In this document: piece after piece, positions 34,490 through 45,748 of the stretch | How the letters are laid out: each line of letters opens with the position of its first letter | How positions within the stretch are numbered: position 1 is the stretch's first letter | Assembly: GCF_949987515.2 (NCBI RefSeq) | Contig: NC_082688.1 | Span: forward strand, 101,969,893 to 102,033,892 | DNA: 64,000 nt | From: Delphinus delphis | Taxonomy: Eukaryota; Chordata; Mammalia; Artiodactyla; Delphinidae | Reading direction: 5' to 3' | Translations under genes and position numbers: made by a program | Notes under the pieces: model-generated | What the model was told of the DNA's origin: nothing | Seen by the model: the letters and a program-made list of their open reading frames with translations, nothing else | Database searches by the model: none

Positions 34490-35058
34490 CTAAAAGCAAG
34501 TGCTGGTTAGGATGTGGAGCAACTGGAACTCTCACCCACTGTTGGGTTGGGAGTGTAATTTGATATAACCACTACTGAAAATTGTTTGACAGTACTTACT
34601 AAAATTGAACATACACGTACCATGTGATCCAACAATTACATTCCTGTGTAAATACCCCACGGAACTGAGTATGCATGCATAGTAAAGACGGGTGTAAGAA
34701 TGTTTGTTTATAGAAACATATAGCCCAATAGCCTCAAATTGGAAACATCCCACATGGATAAGTAAATTATTGATTCATAAAATGGAATTCTGTTAGCAAC
34801 AAATATAAGCAAACTAAGAGTAAAGGTGACAACATGAATGAATTACATACATCTATTGTGTGATTCAGGTTATATATAAGTTTAACACGGACAGGGGTAT
34901 CTCTAGTGTCAGAAGAGTGGTTACATTTGAGGAGGAAATTGAGAAATTCTTCACCTTGGAGGTGGTTACATGCACATGTTCATTTCTTAATGATTAATCA
35001 ACCTGTATGCCTATGATTGTTATACTTCAAGAGAAATGTTCTTTTAAAATGTAGCACT
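34490..35058 (+). mobile_element. Old L1 fragment (sense, 3' part)
   Basis: ctctcacccactgttgggtt, ccatgtgatccaacaattac, aattggaaacatcccacatg, caacatgaatgaattacata: diverged L1 ORF2 end and 3' region. Opposite orientation to the piece just upstream. Confidence 0.6.
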
Positions 35059-35060
35059 TG

Positions 35061-35250
35061 GGGCTTCCCTGGCGGCGCAGTGGTTGAGAGTCCGCCTGCC
35101 GAGGCAGGGGACACGAGTTCGTGCCCCGGTCCGGGAAGATCCCACATGCCGTGGAGCGGCTGGGCCCGTGAGCCATGGCCGCTGAGCCTGCACGTCCGGA
35201 GCCTGTGCTCCGCAACGGGAGAGGCCACAACAGTGAGAGGCGCGCGTACC

Positions 35251-35281
<31 letters not shown>
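35061..35281 (+). mobile_element. CHR-type SINE, ~200-bp form
   Basis: Head gggcttccctggcggcgcag, long poly(A) 35253-35281. Flanks gtagcacttg and gtaacacatg are a diverged TSD. Confidence 0.95.
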
Positions 35282-35285
<4 letters not shown>

Positions 35286-35522
35286 CACATGTTTCCAAAA
35301 TAGCCTCCAAAAAATGTCTCATTGGTATTCCCACTAGCTGTGTTTGAGAGTACCAGTCTCCATACTTTTCCAACCTTGGGAATTCCCATATTTTAAAATA
35401 TTGCCTAATTTGATAAAAAAAAATTTCTGCTTAAATTTCCACTTTATTATTTCTAATGGACATTTATATTTCTTCTGTTTGGTCTGTTTGCTCACTTTTC
35501 TCTCAGGTAAAAACCATCCTTT

Positions 35523-35849
35523 TTAAAATTTTATTATTTATTTATTTATTTTTGGCTGCGTTGGGTCTCTGTTGCTGCACATGGGCTTTCTCTAGTTGTG
35601 GTGAGTTGGTGTCTCATTACGGTGCCTTCTCTTGTTGCGGAGCACGAGCTATAGGCATGCAGGCTTCAGTAGTTGTGGCACACGGGCTCAGTAGTTGTGG
35701 TGCACGGGCTCTAGAGCGCAGGCTCAGTAGTGGTGGCGCACGGGCTTAGTTGCTCCGTGGCATGTGGGATCTTCCTGGACCAGGGCTCGAACCTGTGTCC
35801 CCTGCATTGGCAGGTGGATTCTTAACCACTGTGCCACCAAGGAAGTCTC
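35523..35849 (-). mobile_element. CHR-type SINE, long form
   Basis: (TTTA)n, ggctgcgttgggtctctgtt, end ccaccaaggaagtctcc. Flanks aaaccatccttttt and aaaccttcctttat as diverged TSD. Confidence 0.9.
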
Positions 35850-37308
35850 CAAACCTTCCTTTATCTTCATGGTTGGTAACGTATTTTTCTGTCTTTGTCA
35901 TATATGTTGTTACTTTTTTTTAAAGACTTTTTTTTAAAGAGCAGTTTTAGGTTCACAGCACAATTGAGAGGAAGGTACAGAGAGTTCCCATATACCTCCT
36001 GCCTCCCGCATTATCAATTTCCCCCACCAGAGTGATACATTTGTGACAATTGATGAAGCTACACTGACACATCAGAATTACCCTAAGTCCATGGTTTACA
36101 TTAGGATTCACTCTTTCTGTTGTACATTCTGTGGGTTTGCACAAATGTATAATGACGTGTATCCACCACTATAGTATCATAGAGAATAGTTTCACTTGTC
36201 TAATGCTCCACCTATTCATTCTTCCCTACATCTCAACCCTTAGCAACCTCTGATTTCTCTACTGTCTCCATAGTTTAGTCTTTTCCAGAATGTCATATAG
36301 CTCGAATCATACAGTATATAGGCTTCTCAGAGTGGCTTCTTTCCCTTAGTGATGTGCATCTAAAGTTCCGTCACGTCCTTTCGTGGCTTGATAGTTCACT
36401 CCCGTTTAGCACTGAATAATATTCCTTTGTCTGAATGTACCAGTTTATTTATCCATTCACCTACTGAAGGACATCTTAGTTGCTTAGTTGCCAAAACTTG
36501 GCCGCTATGAATAAAGTTCCTGTAAACATCCCTGTGCGTGTTTCTGTGTGGCTTAAGTTTTCAGTTCATTTGAATAAATACCAAAGAGTAGTAATTGCTA
36601 GAGCATGTGGTAAAAGTATGTTTGATTTTCTAAGAAACTGTCAAACTGTCTTCCAAAGTTACTGTATCATTTTGCATTTTTACCAGCAATGAACGAAAGT
36701 TCCTGTTGCTCCACATTCTTGCCAACAAAACTCCCTTTTGAGTTCACTTTTGTCAGAAGTGTGAGGTCTGTGTCTAAATTTTTTTTTTTTTTTTTTTGCA
36801 TGTAGATGTCCAGTTCTCCCAGCACCATTTGTTGAAAGGAATCATTCCTCCATTGTATTGCTTTTGCTCCTTTGTCAGAGACCAGTTGACTGTATTTGTG
36901 TGGGTCTATTTTTGGGTTTTCTATTCTGTTCCACTGAAGTCTCTTTGTTTATTCTTTCACCAGTACCCCGCTATTTCCATTATTGTGGTTTTATAGTAAG
37001 TCTTGAAGTCAGGTAATGTCAGTTCTCCAGCTTGGTTCTTCTTCAATATTGTGTTGGCTCTGCTGGATCTTTTGACTCTCTATATAAACTTTAGAATCAG
37101 TTTGTCAGTATCCACAAAGTAACTTGAAGGTATTTTGATTGGGATTGCATTGAATCTAGATAGATCAAGTTGGGAAGAACTGACATCTTGGCAATACTGA
37201 ATCTTCCTATCCATGAACATGGAATATCTCTCCATTTATTCTTTCATTTTGTTCATCAGAGTGGTGTGGTTTTCCTCATAAAGATCTTGTACATATTTTG
37301 TTAGATTT

Positions 37309-37980
37309 TTTTTTTTTAACAAGAACTTTATTTGATTCTTATGAACACAAACTGAGAACAACCAGTCTGTGGTATTCAGAATCCAGTCAGTCCTCAGGGT
37401 ATGCAAGGCTCTTCCGTCTTTGGGTTCATTAAACCTCTGCAGAGATTAACTACAACTTCACCGTATGAAATATTAGCTTGATTTACACGTGTTTCAACGT
37501 TACAGCATCGTCTTTTATTTTGATCACTATCACAAACATCTTTATGATTTCTGCTTCTGCCTTTGCCATAAAAATGTTAAGATGAACACTACAGTTGATC
37601 ACTCAGGATCAGCTCTATCTCTTTATAAGAAATGGTATGGATTCATTTTCCCGATTGTAAAAACTATGTTATTCATGATATCTCTCTTTTCCCCTGGGCT
37701 CCAGGAAGCTCAGAACCAAACTGAGGCCTAATTACAGCAATCACACTCAAATTCACAGTAAGCATATTTGTTTCCTCTCTTCTCTTCTACCTCTTTTCCC
37801 TTTCTTTCTTTTTTAAATTAATTAATTGATTTTTTTAAAATTAATTTTTATTGGAGTATGGTTGCTTTACAAAGTTGTGTTAGCCTCTACTGCACAGCAA
37901 AATGAATCAGCTGTACACACACACATATCCCCTCTCTTTTGGACTTCCCCCCAGCTAGGTCACCACAGTGCATTAGGTAG
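37309..37980 (-). mobile_element. L1 3' end with 3'-transduced flank, 16-bp TSD
   Basis: Bounded by a perfect 16-bp duplication atattttgttagattt (37293-37308 and 37981-37996). On the minus strand the order is L1 3' end (37975 to about 37820, including ccatactccaataaaaatta), an A-rich junction, about 480 bp of unrelated sequence, an AATAAA signal (reverse of gaactttatttgattc, near 37323-37338), then poly(A) (T-run to 37317). This is the structure expected of L1 read-through to a downstream polyadenylation site. Confidence 0.82.
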
Positions 37981-38263
37981 ATATTTTGTTAGATTTATTC
38001 CTGAAGTATTTCTTTCTCTCTCTCTCTCTTTTTTTTTTGGTGCTAATGTAAATGCCATTGTGCTTTAATTTCAAGTTCCACTTGTTAATTTTTGGTAAAT
38101 AGGAAACTGATTGACTTTTGTGTATTAACCTTGTGTCCTACAACCTTGCTATAACTAATTGCTTGTTAGTTACAGGAACTTTTTTTTTTTTATTTAAGAT
38201 TCTTTGGGATTTTGTACATAGATGATCATGTCATCTGCAAACAAAGACATTTTTTTTCTTTTT

Positions 38264-38816
38264 TAAAAATTTATTTATTTATTTATGGCTGTGTTGGGTC
38301 TTTGTTGCTGTGCGTGGGCTTTCGCTAGTTGTGGCTAGCAGGGGCTACTCTTTGTTGCGGTGCGCAGGCTTCTCATTGCGGTGGCTTCTCTTGTTGCGGA
38401 GCACGGGCTCTAGGCATGCGGGCTTCAGTAGTTGTGGCTCGCGGGCTCAGAGCACAGGCTCAGTAGTTGTGGTGCATGGTCTTAGTTGCTCTGCGGCATG
38501 TGGGATCTTCCTGGACCAGGGCTCGAACCTGTGTCCCCAGCATTGGCAGGCGGATTCTTTTTTTTTTTTTTTTTTTTTTTTTTTGCGGTACACAGGCCTC
38601 TCACTGCTGTGGCCTCTCCCGCTGCGGACCACATGCTCCGGCCGCGCAGGCCCAGCGGCCACGGCTCACGGGCCCAGCTGCTCCGCGGTATGTAAAATCC
38701 TCCCAGACCGGGGCACGAACCCGTGTGCCCTGCATCAGCAGGCGGACTCTCAACCACTGCGCCACCAGGGAAGCCCGGCAGGCGGATTCTTAACCACTGC
38801 GCCACGAGGGAAGTCC
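38264..38816 (-). mobile_element. CHR-type SINE, long form, split by another SINE
   Basis: Antisense long-form tail (ggctgtgttgggtctttgtt, tcagtagttgtggctcgcgg) to cattggcaggcggattct, interrupted at 38560-38776, resuming ttaaccactgcgccacgagg and ending ggaagtcc. Removing the inner element and one TSD copy restores a continuous SINE. Confidence 0.92.
38560..38776 (-). mobile_element. CHR-type SINE, ~200-bp form, nested
   Basis: T-run to 38584, antisense body to agggaagccc. A perfect 15-bp TSD ggcaggcggattctt (38545-38559 and 38777-38791) lies within the outer SINE. Confidence 0.95.
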
Positions 38817-39060
38817 AGCTGTAGGATTTTTGTAGCTATTCTTTATCAAATAGAGGAAGTTCCCCTCTGTTCCTAGATTACCCAGAATTTTTATCATGAA
38901 TGGGTGTTTGATTTTGTCAAATGCTTTTTCAGCATCTATTGCTATGATCATATAAATATATTGTAAATTTTCTTCCTGTATGTGAGTCATTTTCCATGTC
39001 ATTTATGGGTTTTTGCCCTATGGGAGTTGTAATTTTTATCCAATCAAACCTGCAGTCCTT

Positions 39061-39217
39061 TTGCAGTTTAAGAAAGGCCTTTCTTTTTCCGAAGTTGTAA
39101 ATATATTGTCTTGTATTTTTCCTTGAGTACTTTTGTGATTTTATGTTTTACGTTAATCCATCTAAAATTTGTTTTCATATATGGTGTGAGGGAACATCCC
39201 ATGTTTTGTCTACCCAG
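39061..39217 (-). mobile_element. Small L1 ORF2 fragment (antisense)
   Basis: taatccatctaaaatttgtt and tatatggtgtgagggaacat match the ORF2 region that also occurs near 36765, so it is from a different L1 copy than the block to its left. Confidence 0.5.
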
Positions 39218-39232
39218 CAAAGCATTTGTTTT

Positions 39233-40969
39233 TTTGTCAAAGTATAGTTGATTTACAATGTGTTAATTTCTGCTCTATAGCAAAGTGATTCAGTTATATA
39301 TACATTCTTTTTTAATATTCTTTTCCATTATGGTTTATCATAGGATATTGAATATAGTTCCCTGTGCTATACAGTAGGATCTTGTTATTTATCCTTTTTT
39401 TTTTTTTTTTTTTGTGGTGTGTGGGCCTCTCACTGGTGCGGCCCCTCCCGTCGCGGAGCACAGGCTCCGGACGCGCAGGCCCAGCGACCATGGCTCATGG
39501 GCCCAGCAGCTCCACGGCACGTGGGATCCTCCTGGACCGGGGCACGAACCTGCGCCCTCTGCATCGGCAGGCGGACTCTCAACCACTGTGCCACCAGGGA
39601 AGCCCTATCCATTTTATATATAATAGCTTACATCTGCTAAACCCAACCTCCCATTCCATCCCTCTCCCACCCCCGCGTCCCCGTTGGCAACCAGAAGTCT
39701 GTTCTCTATGTCCGTGAATCTGTTTCTGTTTTGTAGATAGGTTCATTTGTGTCATATTTTAGATGCCACATATAAGTGATATCATATGGTATTCGTCTTT
39801 CTCTTTCTGACTTACTTCACTTAGTATGATAATCTCTAGTTGCATCCATGTTGCAAAAGAACATTATTTTGTTCTTTTTTAATGGCTAAGTAGTACTTCA
39901 TTGTATATATGTACTACATCTTCTTCATCCATTCCTCTGTCGATGGACATTTAAGTTGCTTCCATGTCTTGGCTATTATGAATAGTGCTGCTATGAATAT
40001 AGGGGTGCATGTATATTTTTGAATTATAGTTTTTTTCTGGATATATGCCCAGGAGTGGAATTGCTGGATCATATGGTAATTGTATTTTTAGTTTTTTGAG
40101 GAACCTCCATACTGTTCTCCATAGTGGCAATTTACACTCCCACCAACAGTGTAGGAGAGTTCCCTTTTCTCCACACCCTCTCCGTCTGTTATTTGTAGAC
40201 TTTTTAATGTTGGCTGTTCTGACCAGTGTAAGGTGGTACCTCATTGTAGTTTTGATTTGCATTTCTCTAATAATTTGTTACATTGAGCATCTTTTCATGT
40301 GCTCTTGGCCATCTGTATTTCTTCTTTGGAAAAATGTCTATTTATGTCTTTTGCCTATTTTTTGATTGGGTTTGTTTTTCTCTTATTGAGTTGTGTGAGC
40401 TGTTTGTAAATTTTGGAAATTAAGCCCTTGTTGGTTGCATTGTTAGCAAATATATTCTCCCATTCCATAGATTGTCTTTTTGTTTTGTTTATGGTTTCCT
40501 TTGCTGTTCAAAAGCTTATAAGTTTGATTAGGTGCCATTTGTTTATTTTTGTTTTTATTTCTATTGCCTTGGGAGACTGACCTAAGGAAATATTGGTACA
40601 ATTTATATCAGAGAATGTTATGCCTGTGATATCTTTTGGGAGTTTTATAGTGTCATCTCTTGTGTTTAAGTCTTTAAGCCATTTTGAGTTCATTTTTGTG
40701 TGTGCTGTGAGGGTGTGTTCTAACTTCATTGATTTACATGTGGCTGTCAAACTTTCCCAACACCACTGCTGAAGAGACTGTCTTTTCTGTATTGTATATT
40801 CTTGCCTTCTTTGTTGAAGATTAATTGACCGTAGGTGTGTGGGTTTATTTCTGGGCTCTCTATTCTGTTCCATTGATCCATATGTCTGTTTTTGTGCCAA
40901 TACCACACTGTTTTGATTACTGTAGCTTTGTAGTATCATCTGACATATGGGAGGGTTATGCCTCCTGCA
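39233..40969 (-). mobile_element. Younger L1, 5'-truncated (ORF2 C-terminal part and 3' UTR)
   Basis: Continuous antisense L1: gtatagttgatttacaatgt, ccattcctctgtcgatggac, ggaattgctggatcatatgg, gttttgatttgcatttctct, gggctctctattctgttcca. Flanks caaagcatttgtttt (39218-39232) and caaagcaattatttt (40970-40984) look like a diverged TSD. Interrupted by a SINE at 39395. The minus-strand frames at 39951-40262 and 40508-40972 are pieces of ORF2 in different frames, so it is not functional. Confidence 0.88.
39395..39605 (-). mobile_element. CHR-type SINE, ~200-bp form
   Basis: T-run 39395-39413, antisense body, end gggaagccc. Duplicated L1 string around tatcc.ttt on both sides. Confidence 0.93.
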
Positions 40970-41091
40970 CAAAGCAATTATTTTGACATTTCTTAAATAA
41001 ATTATTTCTATTCCATTTTATTTGAATGCCAATTTTATCATTTACTACTTTCCTGTATTCAGGTCTATATTGGTTTTTAAAATTGTGTTCA

Positions 41092-41221
41092 GGGACTTCC
41101 CTGGAGGTCCAGTGGTTAGGACTCTGCACTTCAACTGCAGGTGGCACAGGTTTGATCCCTGATCAGGGAAATCCCACAAGCCATGCAGAGCGGCCAAAAA
41201 TTAAAAAATAAAGTAATAAAT
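41092..41221 (+). mobile_element. Short tRNA(Glu)-type SINE
   Basis: gggacttccctggaggtcca head, ggtttgatccctgatcaggg B-box region, agcggcc then A-rich tail. Perfect TSD aaaattgtgttca at 41079-41091 and 41222-41234. Confidence 0.95.
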
Positions 41222-41302
41222 AAAATTGTGTTCAACTTACCTGTCTATTCCAAACAGTCACCTTGGTTTCATTACTGAAGCTTTAGGGTAATTTTTAATC
41301 AC

Positions 41303-41626
41303 TTTTTTAAAAAGAATAAATTTATTTTATTTTATTTTTGGCTGTGTTTGGTCTTCAGTTGCTATGTGCGGGCTTTCTCTAGTTGTGGCAAGCAGCGGCT
41401 ACACTTTGCTGTGGTGCGCGGGCTTCTCATTGCGGTGGCTTCTCTTGTTGTGGAGCACAGGCTCTAGGCACGTGGGCTTCAGTAGTTGCGGTACACGGGC
41501 TCAGTAGTTGTGGTTCGTGGGCTTAGTTGTTCTGTGGCATGTGGGATCTTCCCTGACCAGAGCTCAAACCCATGTTCCCTGCATTGGCAGGCAGATTTTT
41601 AACCACTGTGCAACCAGGGAAGTCCC
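41303..41626 (-). mobile_element. CHR-type SINE, long form
   Basis: tttttggctgtgtttggtct tail, agtagttgcggtacacgggc motifs, end accagggaagtccc. Flanks tagggtaatttttaat and tagggtaatttttcaat form the TSD. Confidence 0.93.
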
Positions 41627-41974
41627 TAGGGTAATTTTTCAATGTGTTGGGGCAAGTCTCCTTGTGATAATTCTTCATTTTCAAAATATTTTTAATTTTT
41701 TTCACCATTTATTCTTCCAATTGAACTTATTTGTTTCTGTATCAAACTCTTTAAACATCCATTGGGATGTTAATTAGAATTTAATTGAGTATATGTTTTA
41801 TGTAGAGCATTGACATTTTTACTGAGATCTATTAAATTTTCATTATAGGAACACCATATGTTTCTATTTCCTTGAGTCTTGTATCCTCTAATCTTTTGAA
41901 CAACAACAAAAAGTTTGACCCAATAATTCTAAACTCAGCTGAACTTGAAGGCAACAAAAACTTGCTGAGGCTGC

Positions 41975-42098
41975 GGAGTTCCCTGGTGGTCCAGAGGGTA
42001 GGGCTTGGTGTTTTCACTGCCGTGGTCCAAGTTCAGTCCCTGGCTGGGGAACTGAGATCTAGCAAGCTGGGCTGCGTGGCCAAAAAAAAGAAAAGAAA
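41975..42098 (+). mobile_element. Short tRNA(Glu)-type SINE
   Basis: ggagttccctggtggtccag head, gtccctggctggggaactga, ctgcgtggcc then aaaaaaaagaaaagaaaaga. Confidence 0.88.
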
Positions 42099-42162
42099 AG
42101 ATTTGCATATGCAAGAGCCAAGAAAGAGTGCCACACATGTGCTCAACTTAAGTTACTTGGAG

Positions 42163-42660
42163 ATTGTCTTCGTCCATTCAGGCTGCTGTAACAAAATATC
42201 ACAGACTTGTTGGTTTATAACCACCAGAAATTTATTTCTCATGGTTCTGGAGGCTGGAAATCTGGGATTAGGGTGTCAGCTTGGTTGGGTGAGACCTCTT
42301 CCAGGTCTCAGATTTATCCCTGGATGCTCGCATAGAAGAGGTTGGTGGCTCTGTAGGGTCTTTTTTTAAATATTTATTTATTTATTTGGTTGCACTGGGT
42401 CTTAGTCGCGGCACGCATGTGGGATCTAGTTCCCCAGCCAGGGATCGAACCCAGGCCCCCTGCATTGGGAGCATGGAGTCTTAACCACTGTGCCACCAGG
42501 GAAGTCCCTGTAGGGTCTTTTTTATAACAGCACTAATCTCACCATGAGTGCTCCATGCTCATCACCTAATCATCCCCCAAAGCCTCATCTACCAATACCA
42601 TCACCTTTGGGGGTTAGGATTTCAACATATGAATCTGTGGGGGGGCAGGGAACAGAAGCA
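42163..42660 (+). repeat. Medium-reiteration repeat, copy 3 of 4, split by a SINE
   Basis: ctgctgtaacaaaatatcac, aatttatttctcatggttct, then after a SINE at 42361-42508: agcactaatctcaccatgag, taccatcacctttgggggtt. Same orientation as the other copies. Confidence 0.72.
42361..42508 (-). mobile_element. Short CHR-type SINE
   Basis: tttggttgcactgggtctta, cagggatcgaacccaggccc, end accagggaagtccc. TSD ctgtagggtcttttt on both sides. Confidence 0.93.
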
Positions 42661-42988
42661 TTTTACTCTAGACAACCTAAAGATCCGTCTAAATAATGCA
42701 GAAATAAGGAAGTAATGCTGTAAAAAGATTAGTGATAAATCAGAAACCAATTAGACATGACTACATACAGCTAATTATTTTAAATATAGCTGCAAAATAG
42801 CATGCACCAGTAATTTTTGAAAAAGCAGATAAATACTATAAAAATTATTGATTAACTATAAAATTATGCAGTGAAATGACCAGGTTGTATGAACAAAAAC
42901 TAGGAAGCAGTTTGAGGAGGAGTCTGAGCATATAGTGATTGATTTTCTCTTAGGTCAGTTGATTGATGTTTAATTAAAGGTATTGATA
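42661..42988. other. AT-rich intron, nothing recognised
   Basis: About 330 bp with no exon or repeat I can name. Confidence 0.4.
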
Positions 42989-43203
42989 GGGCTTCCCTGG
43001 TGGCGCAGTGATTGAGAGTCCGCCTGCCGATGCAGGGGACACGGTTTGGTGCCCCGGTCCGGGAGGATCCCGCATGCCGCGGAGCGGCTGGGCCCGTGAG
43101 CCATGGCCGCTGAGCCTGCGGGTCCAGAGCCTGTGCTCCGCAACGGGAGAGGCCGCAACAGTGAGAGGCCCGCGTACCACAAAAAAAAAAAAAAAGAAAA
43201 AAT
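42989..43203 (+). mobile_element. CHR-type SINE, ~200-bp form
   Basis: ggcttccctggtggcgcagt head, A-rich tail to about 43201. Flanks aggtattgata and aggtattggta. Confidence 0.95.
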
Positions 43204-43289
43204 AGGTATTGGTAATTAAGTGTAGGTTCAAGAGGTTTTTTTTTAAGTGTCAAAGTAATTACGAGTAGAGTGGACTTTTTTGTTTTTTT

Positions 43290-43750
43290 TTTTACTAAAA
43301 TGAAAAAAAATTAAAGTATAATTTAATTATACCTAATTAAGGTATAATTTTATTGCATAAATCTGTGAATTTTGACAAACTCATTTAGCTGTGCAACTAT
43401 CACCACAATCAAAATGTAGAATATTTTTATCACCTGCAAAAGTTTTCCTGGGCTCCTTTGTAGTCAGCTCCCTTTTCAACCCCAGCACTTGGCAACCACT
43501 GGTCTGTGTTCCTCCCCTGTAGCTTTCACCTTTTCCAGAATGTTCTATAAATGGAATCATACAGTATGTATGTACCCTATTGAGTCTGGCTTCTTTCACT
43601 TGATATAACGCATGTGAGATTCATCACGTTGTAACAGTAGTTGTTCCTTTTCACTGCTGAGGAGAATTCCAGTGTACAGATGTAACACAGCTTGTTTCTT
43701 CATTCTCTTGTTGAAGGACATTTGGGTTGTTTCCAGTTTTTGACAAATAC
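43290..43750 (-). mobile_element. Old L1 3' fragment (antisense)
   Basis: gctgtgcaactatcaccaca, ttggcaaccactggtctgtg, atggaatcatacagtatgta, ggacatttgggttgtttcca: L1M/HAL1-type. Non-coding. Confidence 0.65.
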
Positions 43751-44769
43751 AGTTAAAACCTCTCTATCTGTACAGAGAATTACCTTATTATATTGCCAGA
43801 AGGGGGAAAAGGAAAGCAGAGTCCACGCAGCAAGAGATAAAACAAAACAAAGAAAATAGAAAGCACAAAGTAAGATCATAAAAATGAGATGCAACTATTT
43901 GTAACAATAACAATATTGTTAAACTTTCCATTAAATTATGGAGACTTGAGAGGGAAAATATGGCGCCAAGTTTAGGCAACTAAATTTTCCCTTCCTGAAA
44001 TTTCTTGAAAGGGCCAAAGAACTATCAGGATAGAGGCAACCTCGAATCAGCCCTATTTGTTAGGGAGCTTTGCCAACCTTACCACCCCCCCACCCCCCAC
44101 TCCCCCAGTTCAGCACATTTTCATATATCACGTATTCTATTCACACACACCACACTCCAAATTACTTCCCCAACCCACCATCTGCTACAGAGGAAATTTT
44201 TCACAGTATCAGAGCATAGTATAAATAAGGAGAAAAAACAAAGATTTGTCTACCGTGGTGTTCAGACAGGACCTGACTGAGGGATGCTGCCAGGAATGCT
44301 CTTGGCTCCCTTTTGAGGAGATATAATGAAGGGATTTAATGAAGTCTTATCATTTAGGGAAGTAGAGACTAACCAACACAAGTCCTCTTTTGTCGCTGTT
44401 GAGCAGTCGTCTCAGGAAGGCCTGTACCAAGAAGCCCATTGAAACTGAGTTCCCCCTAAAATTGAGTTCCCCTACTGAGTTTATGATTAATCTTTCTCTC
44501 CAGAACTTTATTTGCTTTCCTGTCCTGCCCCCTGTTCCCCTCAGGATTGCAGAGTATCAAAGAAAAGGGGGATTTGAAACTGAGCAGGACCCTGTGGGGC
44601 CTTCCCAGGTACAGACGCTCCTCTGTGTCCCCTGGTTTTGTTTGTAGAAAAAGGCTTTCATCTCCTAGGCCTTCCCTGAGTTCCAAAGAGCAGAGACTCA
44701 AGCAGTTCCTAGTTAAGGAAGTAAGGGAATGCAGAAACAGAGGAAAAGCAGTCAAGAAACAATAGTTCA
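43751..44769. other. intron, possibly LTR-associated
   Basis: About 1 kb without a clear repeat. A C-rich run lies at about 44083-44105. A small tandem duplication (actgagttcccc / attgagttcccc) lies near 44446-44475. It adjoins an LTR-like stretch on its right, but no retroviral gene is visible. Confidence 0.35.
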
Positions 44770-45204
44770 GTGAAAAAACAGAGTTCTAATTCCTCCTCAA
44801 GGGATATACAAAACAATTGGACACATATCTTTTTCTGCAGTAACTAAGACCCCCACCCTGGTGGAGGATGATGACTCACCACCTATGTGCTCACCACAAG
44901 CACATAGGTCCCAGGGTGGCTGGAACCAGAAGACTGAGGATTAAGATTCTTGAAACACCACCCAGTTACCTCACCACCCACCAATCAGAAGAAAGTCATG
45001 CCCCCTGTAACCCTCACCCCAAATATTGCTTTCAAAAGCCCATCCCTGAAACACATCTGGGAGTTTGGAACTTTTGAGCATGAGCTACCTGTTCTCCTTG
45101 CTTGGTACCTGCAGTAAAGGCTGCACTTTCCTTCACCAGAACCCAGTGTCAGTAGATTGGCTCTGCTGAGCAGCAGGCGAGCAGACCCAAGTTTGGTTCT
45201 GTAT
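44770..45204 (+). mobile_element. Candidate LTR (sense), class I-like
   Basis: LTR-like features in order: ccaccaatcagaag (CCAAT-type), a C-rich stretch, ttttgagcatgagctacctg, ggtacctgcagtaaaggctg, and an end like gacccaagtttggttctgta. No TSD was found and no retroviral gene adjoins it. Limits are approximate and the call is tentative. Confidence 0.4.
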
Positions 45205-45669
45205 CACCATGGTTACAGGGGGCCATGCGTGATGTCAGCCTCTGGTTGTGGGGCTCCTCTTTGCATGGAGCCCCAGGACGGACCTGGGCAGGTCCCGTCA
45301 CACACTAGGTTGAGTTGGTTAAGCTTTAAATTAGGCAGAATAGGTTGAGGTGTATAATCTCTGAAAAGGTGAAACCATGGAAGGCTGGGATAATTGGGGA
45401 TGAGCTTGCGGTTGAATTGGCCTTTTGTAAACTTAATTTATGGATAGGATTTGGTCCAATGGAGTAAAGTAGAGAGGGCCATTCAAGCAAGGGGATTACA
45501 GAAGAAGACTCAGATAGAACTGAGCTTCAAAAGTTCTTAAATCACGTGCATCAGTAGAAAATAGAAAACTCTCAGAAGATTTTTGAACTGGGGAATAAGA
45601 TGTTATAAGTAGTGTTAAAAAGTATTAGAGTGGCACAATTATACAAAGTAATGTTATAATATCAGTAAT

Positions 45670-45748
45670 AGCTAGTTCTTCCCCTGGTAAGAGTTTTATT
45701 ATTCAGTCTCCACAGTAGCCCTGTGATGTAATTATTATTATCTGTCCC
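45670..45748 (+). repeat. MIR remnant cut by an LTR-like element
   Basis: ccacagtagccctgtgatgt and aattattattatctgtccc match the MIR core, then the sequence breaks into the LTR-like stretch. Confidence 0.5.

Larger units (their letters stand above)
35925..39060 (-). mobile_element. Long old L1 (ORF2 and 3' UTR, antisense), with nested insertions
   Basis: Runs from the 3' end (agcagttttaggttcacagc, 35940) toward ORF2: ccagcaccatttgttgaaag, gggattgcattgaatctaga, tgtacatagatgatcatgtc, gtcaaatgctttttcagcat. An internal deletion lies near 36755-36798, beside a T-run. It hosts the transduction-bearing insertion 37309-37980 and the nested SINEs 38264-38816. No intact ORF2. Confidence 0.82.
40985..41890 (-). 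mobile_element. Old L1 pieces (antisense) with two SINEs
   Basis: Diverged ORF2-like strings (tttctattccattttatttg, cattgacatttttactgaga, tctatttccttgagtcttgt). Two SINEs interrupt it. Boundaries approximate. Confidence 0.45.

Noticed and set aside
37315..37800. Processed pseudogene
   Set aside because: An AATAAA and poly(A) are present, but no coding remnant is seen and the 5' end joins an L1 3' end inside the same TSD, so a transduction fits better. A UTR-only chimera is not excluded.
38310..38876. 188-codon plus-strand frame
   Set aside because: It runs through two nested SINEs (antisense) and is composed of SINE-derived residues. No gene.
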